A DNA stretch of 64,000 bases, taken from contig JADKAQ010000002.1 of assembly GCA_016719105.1 (NCBI GenBank), forward strand, positions 372,001 to 436,000, read 5' to 3'. Shown here in pieces: positions 33,585-42,639 of the stretch. A program made the position numbers and the translations under genes. Source of the stretch: Gemmatimonadota bacterium (GTDB lineage Bacteria > Gemmatimonadota > Gemmatimonadetes > Gemmatimonadales > Gemmatimonadaceae). Within the stretch, counting starts at the first letter, position 1. The number at the start of each line of letters is the position of its first letter. Below the pieces are notes generated by a model. It searched no databases. It was not told where the DNA came from and was given only the letters and a program-made list of their open reading frames with translations.

Positions 33585-35750
33585 GTGCCGTCGCACTCGC
33601 TCAACGACCTCGCCGCGCGACTCATCGCCATCGAGGGCACCGACGACGATTATCAGGAGATCCTCGACACCCTGTGCGCCCTCACCGACGATGCGTCGTT
33701 GCCGGAGGGCGTCCGAGCGCTCATGGGCGATGCCCTCGTCCGGTGGAGCGGCACCGCCGTCGATGCGCGCGAGCGCGTCGCCACCGAACTGCAGCAGGTC
33801 GTGACCGCGGCCCAGAACCGCCTCGACCTCCGCGATCGCCTGGCGCTGGTCCTGGGGAACGAGCCGGAACCCGCCCCGGCCCCCGCCCCTAGGGCCCCGC
33901 GCATGCCGACACCGATCGCCACCGTCGTGACGGTCGCCACGGTGTCGTCCGAAGTGATCGGCCCGTCGGGGGCCCCGGCCGCGTTGCTCCCGCCCGAATC
34001 CGACCTCTCGCTCCTCGGCGATTTCATCGCCGAGAGCCGTGAGCTCCTCGAGCACGCGGAGGCCGCACTGCTCGGCCTCGAGGTCGACCCGGACAACGCC
34101 GAAGCGGTCAACACGATCTTCCGCGCCTTCCACACGATCAAGGGCACGTCCGCCTTCCTCGCGCTCGACTACATCACCGAGTTCGCCCACCACGCCGAGA
34201 CGATCCTCAGCCGCGTGCGCGATCGGGAGATCCGCTGTACGGGTGGCTACGCCGACCTGGCGCTGCGCTCGTGCGACATGCTCCGCTCCCTGCTCGACTC
34301 CACGCAGGATGCGCTCGAAGGGCGCGGCGAGACCATTCCCGCGGGCTACGACGCCCTGCTTGCCCTCGTTCGCAACCCCGAAGCCTCCGGCGTCTCCGAA
34401 CACGGACGCGCCGCGTCGTCGGGCCGCGACTTCACGCGCGGCGATCGTGCCGGCGAGGGCGCCGGAGACGAGTCGCCTGACGAGTTGGGCGCCGCGCGCG
34501 ACGCCACCCCGTCGGCCGGTGCGCGCCGCGCCGGCCCCGCCGCTGAGCAGAGCGTTCGCGTCCGCACCGAGCGCCTGGATCGCCTCATCGAGATGGTGGG
34601 CGAGCTGGTCATCGCCGAATCGATGATCTCGCAGGATGCCGTCATCAAGCAGGGCGGGCACCTCGAGCTCAATCGCAAGATCTCGCACGCCGACAAGATC
34701 GTCCGTGAGCTGCAAGACCTCTCGATGGCCATGCGCATGGTGCCCCTCAAGGGCCCCTTCCAGAAGGTGGCGCGCCTCGTGCGCGACCTCGGGAGCCGCA
34801 GCGGCAAGCGCGTCGAGTTCGTCGCGGAGGGGGAGGACACCGAGATCGACCGCAACATGGTCGACTTCCTCGGTGACCCCCTCGTGCACATGGTGCGCAA
34901 CTCCGTCGACCATGGCATCGAGCCGCCGGATGAGCGCCGGGCCCTCGGCAAACCCGAACACGGGACCGTGCGCCTCTCCGCCTATCACGCCTCGGGCAAC
35001 GTCGTGGTGGAACTCAGCGACGACGGGCGCGGGCTCAATCGGGACAAGATCGTCCGCAAGGCGATCCAGCAGGGGCTCATCGCCTCGGCCGAAGGGCTCA
35101 GCGACAAGGACGTGTACGACCTGATCTTTGCCCCCGGCTTCTCCACCGCCGACAAGATCACCGACGTCTCCGGGCGTGGCGTGGGGATGGACGTCGTGCG
35201 CCGCAACATCGAGGCGCTCCGCGGGCGCGTCGAGATCCAGTCGCGCGCCGGGCAGGGGACGACCTTCCTCGTCCGCCTCCCGCTCACCCTCGCCATCACC
35301 GACGGGATGCTCGTCCGCGTCGGGACGGAGCGCTACATCGTCCCGACCATCAACATCCACCTCTCGTTCCGTCCGGCGCGCAGCGCCCTCTCCACGGTGG
35401 CCGGCAAGGGCGAGATGGTCATCCTGCGCGACGAGATCATGCCCCTCGTGCGCCTGCACCGAGTCTTTGGAGTATCCGGCGCCGTCGAGGATCCCACCGA
35501 GGCGCTGCTCATGGTGGTCGGCGACGGCAGCCAGCGCACGGCCCTCCTCGTCGATGAACTCCTCGGCCAGCAGCAGGTCGTCGCCAAGTCGCTCGGCAAC
35601 GGCCTCGGTCGCGTCAACGCCATCTCCGGTGGCGCCATTCTCGGCGACGGCCGCGTCGGCCTCATCCTCGACGTCAACGAACTCCTCACGCTGGCGCGCC
35701 TCGGCGACGCCGGCGATCACGTCCACAGCACCGCACGCGCGGTCGCCTGA
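33585..35750 (+). CDS. cheA: Chemotaxis histidine kinase CheA
   Basis: CheA takes the receptor signal and phosphorylates CheY and CheB. Start is uncertain: the frame is open back to a TTG at 33459 inside the preceding terminator, and GTG 33585 (VPSHSLNDLAARL) is the nearest plausible start, giving 721 aa. An unassigned helical domain (1-95) precedes the HPt domain, whose FRAFHTIKGTSAFL carries the phospho-His (183). Dimerisation helix SVRVRTERLDRLIEMVGELV, N box MVRNSVDHGIEPPDE, G1 DDGRGLN, G2 GRGVGMDVV and a C-terminal CheW-like domain follow. A CheY/CheB-binding P2 domain is reduced or absent. Confidence 0.95.
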   Translation: MPSHSLNDLAARLIAIEGTDDDYQEILDTLCALTDDASLPEGVRALMGDALVRWSGTAVDARERVATELQQVVTAAQNRLDLRDRLALVLGNEPEPAPAPAPRAPRMPTPIATVVTVATVSSEVIGPSGAPAALLPPESDLSLLGDFIAESRELLEHAEAALLGLEVDPDNAEAVNTIFRAFHTIKGTSAFLALDYITEFAHHAETILSRVRDREIRCTGGYADLALRSCDMLRSLLDSTQDALEGRGETIPAGYDALLALVRNPEASGVSEHGRAASSGRDFTRGDRAGEGAGDESPDELGAARDATPSAGARRAGPAAEQSVRVRTERLDRLIEMVGELVIAESMISQDAVIKQGGHLELNRKISHADKIVRELQDLSMAMRMVPLKGPFQKVARLVRDLGSRSGKRVEFVAEGEDTEIDRNMVDFLGDPLVHMVRNSVDHGIEPPDERRALGKPEHGTVRLSAYHASGNVVVELSDDGRGLNRDKIVRKAIQQGLIASAEGLSDKDVYDLIFAPGFSTADKITDVSGRGVGMDVVRRNIEALRGRVEIQSRAGQGTTFLVRLPLTLAITDGMLVRVGTERYIVPTINIHLSFRPARSALSTVAGKGEMVILRDEIMPLVRLHRVFGVSGAVEDPTEALLMVVGDGSQRTALLVDELLGQQQVVAKSLGNGLGRVNAISGGAILGDGRVGLILDVNELLTLARLGDAGDHVHSTARAVA

Positions 35751-35767
35751 CCGCCAGGAGCACGTCC

Positions 35768-36283
35768 ATGCAGACTGCGACCGCCACCCCCGGCACCTCC
35801 CGACTCGCCCAGGCGGGCAAGTACCTCACCTTCTTCCTCGCCAGCGAGGAGTACGGGGTCGAGATCCTCAAGGTGCACGAGATCATCGGGATGCTGCCGA
35901 TCACCCGGGTACCTCGCACGCCGTCGTTTGTGCGCGGCGTCATCAACCTACGAGGCAAGGTCATCCCGATCATCGACCTGCGTGAGCGCTTCGGCATGGC
36001 GCACGATGGCGCGGAGGAGCAGTGCATCATCGTGGTGCAGGTGCACGGCATCCAGCTCGGCGTCGTCGTCGACAAGGTCTCCGAGGTCCTCTCGATCGCC
36101 GACGGCGACATCGAGCCCACGCCCTCGTTCGGCGTCGACGTCAGCACGGAGTACCTGCTCGGCCTCGCCAAGGGCGACGGACGCGTACGTCTCCTGCTCG
36201 ACATCGATCGCGTGCTGACGGCCTCGGAGGCCGATAGCGTGCAGTCCGTCTCCGGGAGCGACGGCGGGGCATCGCGCGAATGA
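35768..36283 (+). CDS. cheW: Chemotaxis coupling protein CheW
   Basis: CheW couples receptors to CheA. The product is 171 aa, one CheW domain with KYLTFFLASEEYGVEILKVH and the family motif VRGVINLRGKVIPIIDLRER (about 57-76). It follows cheA by 17 bp and overlaps the cheR start (ATGA). No chemoreceptor gene is in the window. Confidence 0.97.
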   Translation: MQTATATPGTSRLAQAGKYLTFFLASEEYGVEILKVHEIIGMLPITRVPRTPSFVRGVINLRGKVIPIIDLRERFGMAHDGAEEQCIIVVQVHGIQLGVVVDKVSEVLSIADGDIEPTPSFGVDVSTEYLLGLAKGDGRVRLLLDIDRVLTASEADSVQSVSGSDGGASRE

Positions 36284-37119
36284 CCGCTCCCTCGGTCGGC
36301 TCCATTGGCGGGATCGACCTCACCGACGCGCAGTTCCGGCGTGTCGGTGAGCTGGTCGGCCGCATCTCGGGCATCCAGCTCCCGCCAGGGAAGGAGAGCC
36401 TCGTGCGGTCGCGTCTCGCCAAGCGCCTGCGCGCGCTCGGCCTCGCCTCGGTCACCGAGTACCTGGAGATCGTCGAGCGCGAGCCCTCGCGCGCCGAACT
36501 CGCCGAGATGGTCGACGTCCTCACGACCAACAAGACCTCGTTCTTCCGCGAAGTCGATCACTTTCGCCTGCTCGAGTCGACGGTGTTGCCGGCGCTCGGC
36601 GGCAAGGGGGCCCCCATTCGCATCTGGAGTGCGGGCTGCTCCAGCGGCGAGGAACCGTACACCGTGGCGATGGTCGCACGCGAAACGCTTGGGGCGGCCG
36701 CGTCGCGCGTGCGCATCCTCGCGACCGACATCTCGGCTCGCGTTCTCGCGCGGGCGCGCGAGGGACTCTATGACGCCGACACGCTCGACGACGTCCCGCC
36801 CGCCCTGCGCCGCACGCACTTCGAGCCGGTCGCCAACGCCACCGATCGGCTGCGCGTCGCCCCCGCCACGCGCGACCTCGTGCAGTTCGCCCGGCTCAAC
36901 CTCATGGGCGACTGGCCCATGAAGGGGCCATTCGACGTGATCCTCTGCCGCAACGTGATGATCTACTTCGACAAGCCGACGCAGGAACGCCTCGTCTCAC
37001 GCTACGCCTCGCTCCTGGCTCCCGGCGGATACCTCTTCGTCGGGCACTCGGAGAGCTTGAGCGGCCTCCGGCACGAGCTCGCCTACGTGCAACCTGCCAC
37101 CTATCGCAAGGGCCGCTGA
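36280..37119 (+). CDS. cheR: Chemoreceptor methyltransferase CheR
   Basis: CheR methylates receptor glutamates for adaptation. The product is 279 aa with the N-terminal helical domain (FRRVGELVGRISGIQLPPGK), TNKTSFFRE, the SAM motif IWSAGCSSGEEPYTVAMV and the late DVILCRNVMIYFDKPTQE. Full length. The stop overlaps the cheD start by one base. Confidence 0.97.
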   Translation: MTAPSVGSIGGIDLTDAQFRRVGELVGRISGIQLPPGKESLVRSRLAKRLRALGLASVTEYLEIVEREPSRAELAEMVDVLTTNKTSFFREVDHFRLLESTVLPALGGKGAPIRIWSAGCSSGEEPYTVAMVARETLGAAASRVRILATDISARVLARAREGLYDADTLDDVPPALRRTHFEPVANATDRLRVAPATRDLVQFARLNLMGDWPMKGPFDVILCRNVMIYFDKPTQERLVSRYASLLAPGGYLFVGHSESLSGLRHELAYVQPATYRKGR

Positions 37120-37625
37120 TGCAATCCACCGATAGCATGGCAGACCGGGTGATCGGGATCGCCGACATGGCCGTCTCCGCCAGCAGTGCGGACCGGCTGG
37201 TGACCTACGCGTTAGGCAGCTGCCTGGGTGTCTGCGTGCACGATCCCGTGGCCGGCGTCGCGGGGCTGTTGCACGTGATGCTCCCCTCGTCCGACATCGA
37301 TCCGCAGAAGGCGCAGCGCAACCCGTACATGTTCGTCGATACGGGCGTCCCCGAGCTGTTCCGCGCCGCCTATCGCGCCGGTGCCCAGAAGGAGCGCTTG
37401 ATCGTGAAGGTCATCGGCGGCGCATCCACGGGCGACGGCGATCAACCCGACGCCTTCCAGGTCGGCAAGCGCAACGTGCTCACGCTCAAGAAGCTGCTGT
37501 GGAAGAACGGTGTCATCCTGCGCGCCGAGGATGTCGGTGGCCAGCGCTTGTCGCGCACCGTCTTCCTGCAGGTCAGTTCGGGAGAGGTACTGGTGAAGAC
37601 GAACGGTCGCGAAGCCACGCTCTGA
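37119..37625 (+). CDS. cheD: Chemoreceptor glutamine deamidase CheD
   Basis: CheD deamidates receptor glutamines and in some bacteria partners CheC/CheX phosphatases. The product is 168 aa. The catalytic Cys and His lie in TYALGSCLGVCVHDPVAGVA and GLLHVMLP; VKVIGGASTGDGD and the late GGQRLSRTVFLQVSSGEV also match. A CheX-like gene two genes downstream is a likely partner. An octamer copy at 37210 encodes the Ala-Leu-Gly of this catalytic loop. Confidence 0.93.
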   Translation: MQSTDSMADRVIGIADMAVSASSADRLVTYALGSCLGVCVHDPVAGVAGLLHVMLPSSDIDPQKAQRNPYMFVDTGVPELFRAAYRAGAQKERLIVKVIGGASTGDGDQPDAFQVGKRNVLTLKKLLWKNGVILRAEDVGGQRLSRTVFLQVSSGEVLVKTNGREATL

Positions 37626-37646
37626 CCACATCGAGGAACGATTCCA

Positions 37647-38030
37647 ATGGCACTCAATGTCCTGGTGGTCGACGATAGCGCCGTGATGCGCTCGATGTTG
37701 ATCCGTACTCTACGCCTCAGCGGACTCCCGCTGACCAACGTGTATCAGGCCGGCAACGGCGCCGAGGCGCTCGCTTCGCTGGCGGCCCACGAGGTCGACC
37801 TCGCCCTGGTCGACATCAATATGCCGGTCATGAACGGGGAGCAGCTCATCGAGCAGGTCCGCGCCGACGCGCGGCTCGCCGGTGTGGCAATCGTCGTCGT
37901 CTCGACCGAAGGATCCGAGACCCGCATCGATTCGTTCAAGGCGCGTGGCGTCTCCTTCATCCATAAGCCGTTCACCCCCGAGCAGGTACGCTCCACCGTG
38001 CTCAAGGTCCTGGGAGTCGCCGATGCCTGA
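37647..38030 (+). CDS. cheY: Second CheY-type response regulator
   Basis: A single receiver of 127 aa with acidic pair Asp9/Asp10, phospho-acceptor Asp56 (LALVDINMPVMNGEQ) and late Lys in HKPFTPEQ. A ribosome site GAGGAA precedes it. Its last bases overlap the cheX-like gene by 8 bp, which suggests that this CheY is the substrate of that phosphatase. It may act as a phosphate sink or as a second motor signal. Confidence 0.93.
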   Translation: MALNVLVVDDSAVMRSMLIRTLRLSGLPLTNVYQAGNGAEALASLAAHEVDLALVDINMPVMNGEQLIEQVRADARLAGVAIVVVSTEGSETRIDSFKARGVSFIHKPFTPEQVRSTVLKVLGVADA

Positions 38031-38482
38031 GACACTCACCTCCCCGCTTCTCGAGGCCGCGACCGAGACCTTCGAGAGTCTCGCGTATCTCTTCGCGGAA
38101 CCCGGGATCACCGACGACATTCCCGGGGAGGACGTCGAAGGCGTGGTCGCGGTCGCGTTCAGCGGTCCGTCCCACGGCGGCGTCATCATGCAGCTGTCGG
38201 GGGGGGTCCTTCCTGCGCTCGCGGCCAACATGCTCGGGCTGGACGATCCCACGTCGGGCCATGACCAGCGCGATGCCTTGGGCGAAGCCGCGAACGTCAT
38301 CTGTGGCAACGTCCTCCCGCGCGTGGCGGGCAGTGCGGCCGTCTTCGCGCTTGGGAGTCCCACAGCTGTTCGCCAGCTGGTCCGACGCCGTCCAATCCCT
38401 CGGCGCCGAGTCGGCGCGGATCCGGCTCGATGTCGAAGGCGGACGCGCCGATATCGCACTCGTGATGCACCCGTCGCTCTGA
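38023..38482 (+). pseudogene. CheX/CheC-family CheY phosphatase, frameshifted
   Basis: The first about 110 codons read as a CheX/CheC-type phosphatase. The family signature D-x3-E-x2-N is perfect in DALGEAANVICGN (Asp84, Glu88, Asn91). After SAAVFALG the frame turns into Arg-rich noise, while the next frame continues sensibly as VPQLFASWSDAVQSLGAESA to ALVMHPSL and stops at 38482. One extra base in the GGG run at 38353-38355 explains it; removing it gives 152 aa. It may be a sequencing error, a recent mutation or a programmed shift. Without a restored frame the C-terminal third is lost, but the active-site helix is kept. Confidence 0.8.
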
Positions 38483-38546
38483 GAGGGGCGCCACGGCGCG
38501 CCCCCCCGCACTCGTCCCTTCGCTGCCCACGCTGCCCACCACTCCC

Positions 38547-39611
38547 ATGCCGATCCGCGTCCTCGTGGTCGATGACTCCGCCGTCGTGCGCAAGGCGTTG
38601 AGTGAGGAGTTGTCGCGCTATCCCGACATCGAGGTGGTCGGGACGGCGATGGACCCGTACGCGGCGCGCGACAAGATCATCGAGCTCCGACCCGACGTCC
38701 TCACCCTGGACGTCGAAATGCCCCGGATGGATGGCCTCTCGTTCCTCGAGCGGCTCATGCAGCACTATCCCATCCCGGTCATCATCGTCTCGTCGCTCAC
38801 GCCCAAACACTCCGAAGCGGCGGTGCGCGCGCTGGCGCTCGGCGCGGTCGACGTCGTCCCCAAGCCCGGAACGCAGTACTCCGTCCCCGACGTCGAACGT
38901 CACCTCGTCGCGGCCGTGCGCGCCGCCGCACGCGCTCGGCTCCACAAGCGTGATGCGACCGCGCCGAGCGCGCCGTCGGTGCACATCGGGCAGATCCGCA
39001 CGACCGACCGGCTCGTCGCCATCGGGGCCTCGACCGGTGGCACCGGAGCCATCGAGGATGTCCTGCGCCGATTCCCGGCCAACGCCCCCGGGACGGTGAT
39101 CACGCAGCACATGCCCGCCGGCTTCACCGCGTCGTTTGCGCAGCGCCTCGATCAGCAGTGTGCCGTCAACGTGCGCGAGGCGCGCGACGGCGACATCATC
39201 ACCCCGGGGATCGCGCTCATCGCGCCCGGCAACTTCCATCTGCTCGTGCAACGGAGCGGGGCGCAGTGGATCGCGCGCGTCAAGGACGGCCCCCTCGTCC
39301 ACCATCAGCGCCCCGCCGTCGACGTGATGTTCCAGTCGGTGTCCAAGGCCGCCGGCCGCAATGCCGTCGGCGTGATCCTCACGGGAATGGGTGAAGACGG
39401 CGCGCGCGGTCTCGTGACGATGCGCGACGCCGGTGCCTGGACCATCGCGCAGGACGAGCAGAGCTCGGTCGTGTTCGGGATGCCGCGCGCGGCCATCGAG
39501 ATGGGCGCTGCGCGCGAGGTGCGGCCGTTGCACGAAGTTGCCGACGCGATCTTCGCCGCGTTGGCCCCCGGCCGGCGTACTCCACTCTCGTCTGCGGTCG
39601 CCGCCGGGTAG
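38547..39611 (+). CDS. cheB: Chemotaxis methylesterase CheB
   Basis: CheB removes receptor methyl groups when phosphorylated. The product is 354 aa: receiver domain with Asp9/Asp10 and phospho-acceptor Asp55, a linker (about 125-150), and the esterase domain with catalytic Ser162 (IGASTGGT), His188 (ITQHMPAG) and Asp284 (GMGEDGARG). Last gene of the che operon, followed by a terminator. Confidence 0.97.
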   Translation: MPIRVLVVDDSAVVRKALSEELSRYPDIEVVGTAMDPYAARDKIIELRPDVLTLDVEMPRMDGLSFLERLMQHYPIPVIIVSSLTPKHSEAAVRALALGAVDVVPKPGTQYSVPDVERHLVAAVRAAARARLHKRDATAPSAPSVHIGQIRTTDRLVAIGASTGGTGAIEDVLRRFPANAPGTVITQHMPAGFTASFAQRLDQQCAVNVREARDGDIITPGIALIAPGNFHLLVQRSGAQWIARVKDGPLVHHQRPAVDVMFQSVSKAAGRNAVGVILTGMGEDGARGLVTMRDAGAWTIAQDEQSSVVFGMPRAAIEMGAAREVRPLHEVADAIFAALAPGRRTPLSSAVAAG

Positions 39612-39681
39612 CCCGACCGCCGCGGGAGATGCGCATCGATGAACGGATGAGGTCGTCCCGACGCACTGGGCACACGCGAGA

Positions 39682-39714
39682 AAACGCCCGCCACCGAGAG
39701 GGTGACGGGCGTTT
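39682..39714 (+). terminator. Terminator between cheB and the tRNA cluster
   Basis: AAACGCCCGCCACC and GGTGACGGGCGTTT pair over 14 positions with one C-A mismatch and a 5-nt loop. The A/T-flanked stem would work in both directions, ending cheB and the opposing tRNA transcript. Confidence 0.85.
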
Positions 39715-39737
39715 CTGATGTCGTCGTAACTGAATAG

Positions 39738-39811
39738 TCGGGGCGACTGGATTTGAACCAGCGACCTCCTGCTCCCGAAGCAGGCGCGCTACCGGGCTAC
39801 GCTACGCCCCG
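39738..39811 (-). tRNA. tRNA-Pro (anticodon CGG)
   Basis: A complete 74-nt cloverleaf. The acceptor stem CGGGGCG pairs with CGCCCCG, the anticodon loop is TTCGGGA on the stem CCTGC/GCAGG, and the T arm contains GGTTCAAATCC. Discriminator A; CCA is not encoded. Last gene of the five-tRNA cluster. Confidence 0.96.
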
Positions 39812-39838
39812 AAACTACCGGAATTTCAACGAATGATA

Positions 39839-39912
39839 TGCGCCCAGAGAGACTCGAACCCCCAACCTTCTGATCCGTAGTCAGATGCTCTATCCAATTG
39901 AGCTATGGGCGC
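39839..39912 (-). tRNA. tRNA-Arg (anticodon ACG)
   Basis: A 74-nt cloverleaf: acceptor GCGCCCA/TGGGCGC, anticodon stem TCTGA/TCAGA with loop CTACGGA, and T arm with GGTTCGAGTC. A34 would be deaminated to inosine. CCA is not encoded. Confidence 0.96.
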
Positions 39913-40090
39913 TCACCATAAGCGCTTACAACACCTGCACCTGCTCGCGCCTCGTACGACCCCACCAACTGGCCGGACGAAGAACGCGGAAGGTAGACAC
40001 CCCTCTGGAGGCCGTCAAGTGAGCGAGCGGTGTGGCCTCGCGACAGAATCCTCCGGAAAAGCCAACGCCCTCGGCGATGCCGAGGGCGTA

Positions 40091-40164
40091 TGGGCGGTAC
40101 AAGACTCGAACTTGTGACCTCCACGATGTCAACGTGGCGCTCTAACCAACTGAGCTAACCGCCC
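40091..40164 (-). tRNA. tRNA-Val (anticodon GAC)
   Basis: A 74-nt cloverleaf: acceptor GGGCGGT/ACCGCCC, anticodon stem CCACG/CGTGG with loop TTGACAT, and T arm with AGTTCGAGTC. CCA is not encoded. Confidence 0.96.
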
Positions 40165-40252
40165 GATTCACCGCAACCACCGGCAACTTTCCGCCGGCCC
40201 CGCACGTTCATTCCAATACCCCGGAGTAAAGCATGCTGGCGTTGCGCTGAGA

Positions 40253-40325
40253 AGCGGGAAACGGGACTCGAACCCGCGACCCCAACCTTGGCAAGGTTGT
40301 GCTCTACCAACTGAGCTATTCCCGC
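40253..40325 (-). tRNA. tRNA-Gly (anticodon GCC)
   Basis: A 73-nt cloverleaf: acceptor GCGGGAA/TTCCCGC, anticodon stem CAACC/GGTTG with loop TTGCCAA, and T arm with GGTTCGAGTC. Discriminator T, as is usual for tRNA-Gly. CCA is not encoded. Confidence 0.96.
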
Positions 40326-40418
40326 GAACCGCTAGCCTGACGCCCGCTTTCGTGAGCTGCAACTAATCTCGTCGATCGCAGGCCATCACACTATTCCAGG
40401 TCGAAGCCTTCTCGACCA

Positions 40419-40491
<73 letters not shown>

Positions 40492-40545
40492 GCACGCGAC
40501 GCCACCCTGACAACTTCTGGCAACCGCCGCTTTCAGGAACCGGGA

Positions 40546-40574
40546 AGTGTATCCGGGAGTAGTATTGATGTCAA
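40546..40574 (-). promoter_or_regulatory. Sigma70-type promoter of the tRNA cluster
   Basis: On the minus strand, TTGACA (40574-40569), exactly 17 bp, then TACACT (40551-40546). A perfect -35 and a 4/6 -10 at ideal spacing, 54 bp before tRNA-Ala, within an unusually A/T-rich island. Confidence 0.8.
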
Positions 40575-40641
40575 GAAATCCACTCTAGCGGATTCACCAT
40601 CGAACGGTATTTTGCAGCGACTTTTTCCACTCCTGCGTTAG

Positions 40642-40661
40642 CCTGACGAGACACCGTCAGG
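40642..40661. promoter_or_regulatory. Inverted repeat upstream of the sigma factor gene
   Basis: CCTGACG-N6-CGTCAGG, a perfect 7-bp inverted repeat 84 bp before the sigma factor gene. It could be a dimeric operator or a small hairpin in the leader. A TATAAA sequence lies about 50 bp further down, but no matching -35 was found. Confidence 0.4.
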
Positions 40662-40744
40662 TATCCGCGAGTGTTTCTCGTGCGGCAGCGCCTTTCGCGC
40701 CGCGCTTCTCTTTATAAACGCCAAGTCCACGAGGACTTTACTCA

Positions 40745-41632
40745 ATGACTGACGTCAAGCGCCGCCGCCGCCGGACGACCCCCGCGGGGATCGCGCCGAG
40801 CGAGCCGGAGCGCGACATCCTCGACCAGTACCTGTACGAGGTGAGCACGTACCCGCTGCTCAAGGCGGCGGAAGAGATCGAACTCGCCCGCAAGATCCGC
40901 GCGGGCGATCAGGACGCGCTGCAGGAGCTCGTCAAGCGCAACCTGCGCTTCGTCATCTCGGTGGCGAAGAAGTACCAGAACCGCGGCCTCCCCCTCATCG
41001 ATCTCATCGGCGAAGGGAACGTCGGCCTCCTCACCGCCGCCCGGAAGTTCGATCCGGATCAGGGGGTGAAGTTCATCTCGTACGCCGTGTGGTGGATCCG
41101 TCAGGCCATCCTCTCCTCGCTCGCGCGTCAGGGGCGCACGGTTCGCGTCCCGCTCAACCGCACCGCCGATCTCTCCCGCATCATCAAGGCGTCGGAAATC
41201 CTCCGCCAGAAGCTCCGCCGGGAGCCCACTCCCGAGGAACTGGCGCAGCTGACCGGCCTCTCCGTCGATGTCGTGCAGTCGCTCGCCGCGCTCAACACCG
41301 GCGACGTCCGCCTCGATGCCCCGATGGATCCGGAAGGCGATCGTGCCCTCATCGAGCGCTTCGTCGCCGATGAAATGCCCGACACCGAAGAAGAAGCGAT
41401 GAACCGCTTCCTCTCCGATGAAATCGAACTGGCGCTCTCCACCCTTCCGCCCCGCGACGCCAAGGTCCTGCGGCTCTACTTCGGGCTCGAGGGCGGGCGT
41501 GAACACACGCTCGAGGAAATCGGCTCCATGCTCGGCGTTACCCGCGAGCGTGTGCGTCAGCTGCGCGACCGTGCCCTCAAGCGCCTCCGCGAAGGCGATG
41601 TCGGGCGCGCGCTCTCCAGCTTCGCCGCCTAG
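40745..41632 (+). CDS. Primary-type RNA polymerase sigma factor (short RpoD/SigA class)
   Basis: A 295-aa sigma70 factor with regions 1.2 to 4 and no region 1.1. Region 1.2/2.1 starts at DILDQYLYEVSTYPLL; region 2.3-2.4 reads FDPDQGVKFISYAVWWIRQA; region 4.2 ends VTRERVRQLRDRALKRLREG. A region this complete recognises -35/-10 promoters such as the one driving the tRNA cluster. Whether it is the essential housekeeping factor or a group-2 paralogue cannot be decided from this window. It has its own terminator. Confidence 0.95.
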   Translation: MTDVKRRRRRTTPAGIAPSEPERDILDQYLYEVSTYPLLKAAEEIELARKIRAGDQDALQELVKRNLRFVISVAKKYQNRGLPLIDLIGEGNVGLLTAARKFDPDQGVKFISYAVWWIRQAILSSLARQGRTVRVPLNRTADLSRIIKASEILRQKLRREPTPEELAQLTGLSVDVVQSLAALNTGDVRLDAPMDPEGDRALIERFVADEMPDTEEEAMNRFLSDEIELALSTLPPRDAKVLRLYFGLEGGREHTLEEIGSMLGVTRERVRQLRDRALKRLREGDVGRALSSFAA

Positions 41633-41659
41633 CGTTACGCGATCGTCGACGGGACGTGC

Positions 41660-41689
41660 AACGGGCGAGCCTTCACCGGCTCGCCCGTT
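41660..41689 (+). terminator. Rho-independent terminator of the sigma factor gene
   Basis: AACGGGCGAGCC and GGCTCGCCCGTT form a perfect 12-bp stem with loop TTCACC, followed by CGCTTTTCC. It lies 28 bp after the stop codon. Confidence 0.88.
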
Positions 41690-41800
41690 CGCTTTTCCGC
41701 ACCAACCCGCCCTCGTGTCACGGCCCCGCGCGCCCCTTTCGCCCGTCACATTCATGCTGTTGATTGGGACCGGAGGCGAGTGTCGCGTAGCGCACCCTCT

Positions 41801-41877
41801 CGTCTTCCCGCGGTCTCAAGCCTCTGGGCCCCAGCGCTCGCTGGGGTGCTCGCTGCGCTCGCATCTTCCCGTCTTCT
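41801..41877. repeat. CGTCTTCC-type units and hairpin upstream of the MlaF-like gene
   Basis: One CGTCTTCC unit at 41801-41808 and a pair (CATCTTCC-CGTCTTCT) at 41862-41877 flank a small GC hairpin (CCCCAGCG/CGCTGGGG, about 41830-41847). The pair ends 3 bp before the start codon, which leaves no room for a normal ribosome site. Confidence 0.5.
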
Positions 41878-41880
41878 CCA

Positions 41881-42636
41881 TTGATCTCCCTACAGAACGT
41901 CCACAAGGCGTTTGGCTCCAAGAAGGTGCTCCAAGGCTTCACGCTCGACGTGGCCGAAGGAGAGACGATGGTCATCATCGGATATTCGGGGAGCGGAAAG
42001 TCGGTGGCGATCAAGCACATCGTCGGCCTCCTCGAGCCCGATGAAGGGAACGTCGTCGTCGATGGACTCGACGTCCCCAAGCTCTCGCGCCGAGATCTCT
42101 ACGCCCTGCGCGCCCGCATCGGCTACGTCTTCCAGTTTGCTGCCCTCTTCGATTCGCTCTCCATCGGCGAAAACGTCGCGATGGGACTGCGCAAACAGGG
42201 GCAACTCTCCCCCAAGGAGATCGCCGACCGCGTGCACGAGGTCCTGGAACTCGTCGACCTCCCGAACGTCCAGGATCGCTTTCCCGCCGAACTCTCGGGC
42301 GGCATGCGCAAGCGCGTCGGTCTCGCCCGCGCCATCGCCCTACGTCCGAAATACATCTTGTACGATGAACCCACGACCGGACTCGATCCCGTCACCAGTG
42401 CGGTCATCGACGAGTTGATGGTGCGCATGCGCGAGAAGCTCGGCGTCACCAGCATCGTCATCACCCACGACATGCGCAGCGCCTACCACGTGGGGAGCAA
42501 GATCGCGATGCTCTACGAGGGGAAGGTGCGCCAGGTCGGGACCGTCGATGAGATCCGGAATTCCGCCGATCCCATCGTGCGCCAATTCGTCGAGGGGCGT
42601 CCTGAGCTCGACGACGAGCCCACGCGAGGCCCCTGA
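41881..42636 (+). CDS. MlaF-like ABC transporter ATPase
   Basis: The 251-aa ATPase has Walker A GYSGSGKS (34-41), the ABC signature LSGGMRKRVGLARAI, Walker B YILYDEPTTGLDP and a late His (VITHDM). The signature GGMRKRV and overall pattern match MlaF/Mkl proteins, which drive phospholipid movement between the two membranes. The permease and MCE-domain partners normally next to it are not here. The start is TTG at 41881 with the weak upstream region noted above; no ATG is available nearby in frame. Confidence 0.88.
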   Translation: MISLQNVHKAFGSKKVLQGFTLDVAEGETMVIIGYSGSGKSVAIKHIVGLLEPDEGNVVVDGLDVPKLSRRDLYALRARIGYVFQFAALFDSLSIGENVAMGLRKQGQLSPKEIADRVHEVLELVDLPNVQDRFPAELSGGMRKRVGLARAIALRPKYILYDEPTTGLDPVTSAVIDELMVRMREKLGVTSIVITHDMRSAYHVGSKIAMLYEGKVRQVGTVDEIRNSADPIVRQFVEGRPELDDEPTRGP

Positions 42637-42639
42637 GCC

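Noticed and set aside
41823..41865. GCTCGCTGCGCTCGC-type sequence as a mobile element end.
   Set aside because: A short GC palindromic tract common in such genomes; no transposase, no target duplication and no partner end.
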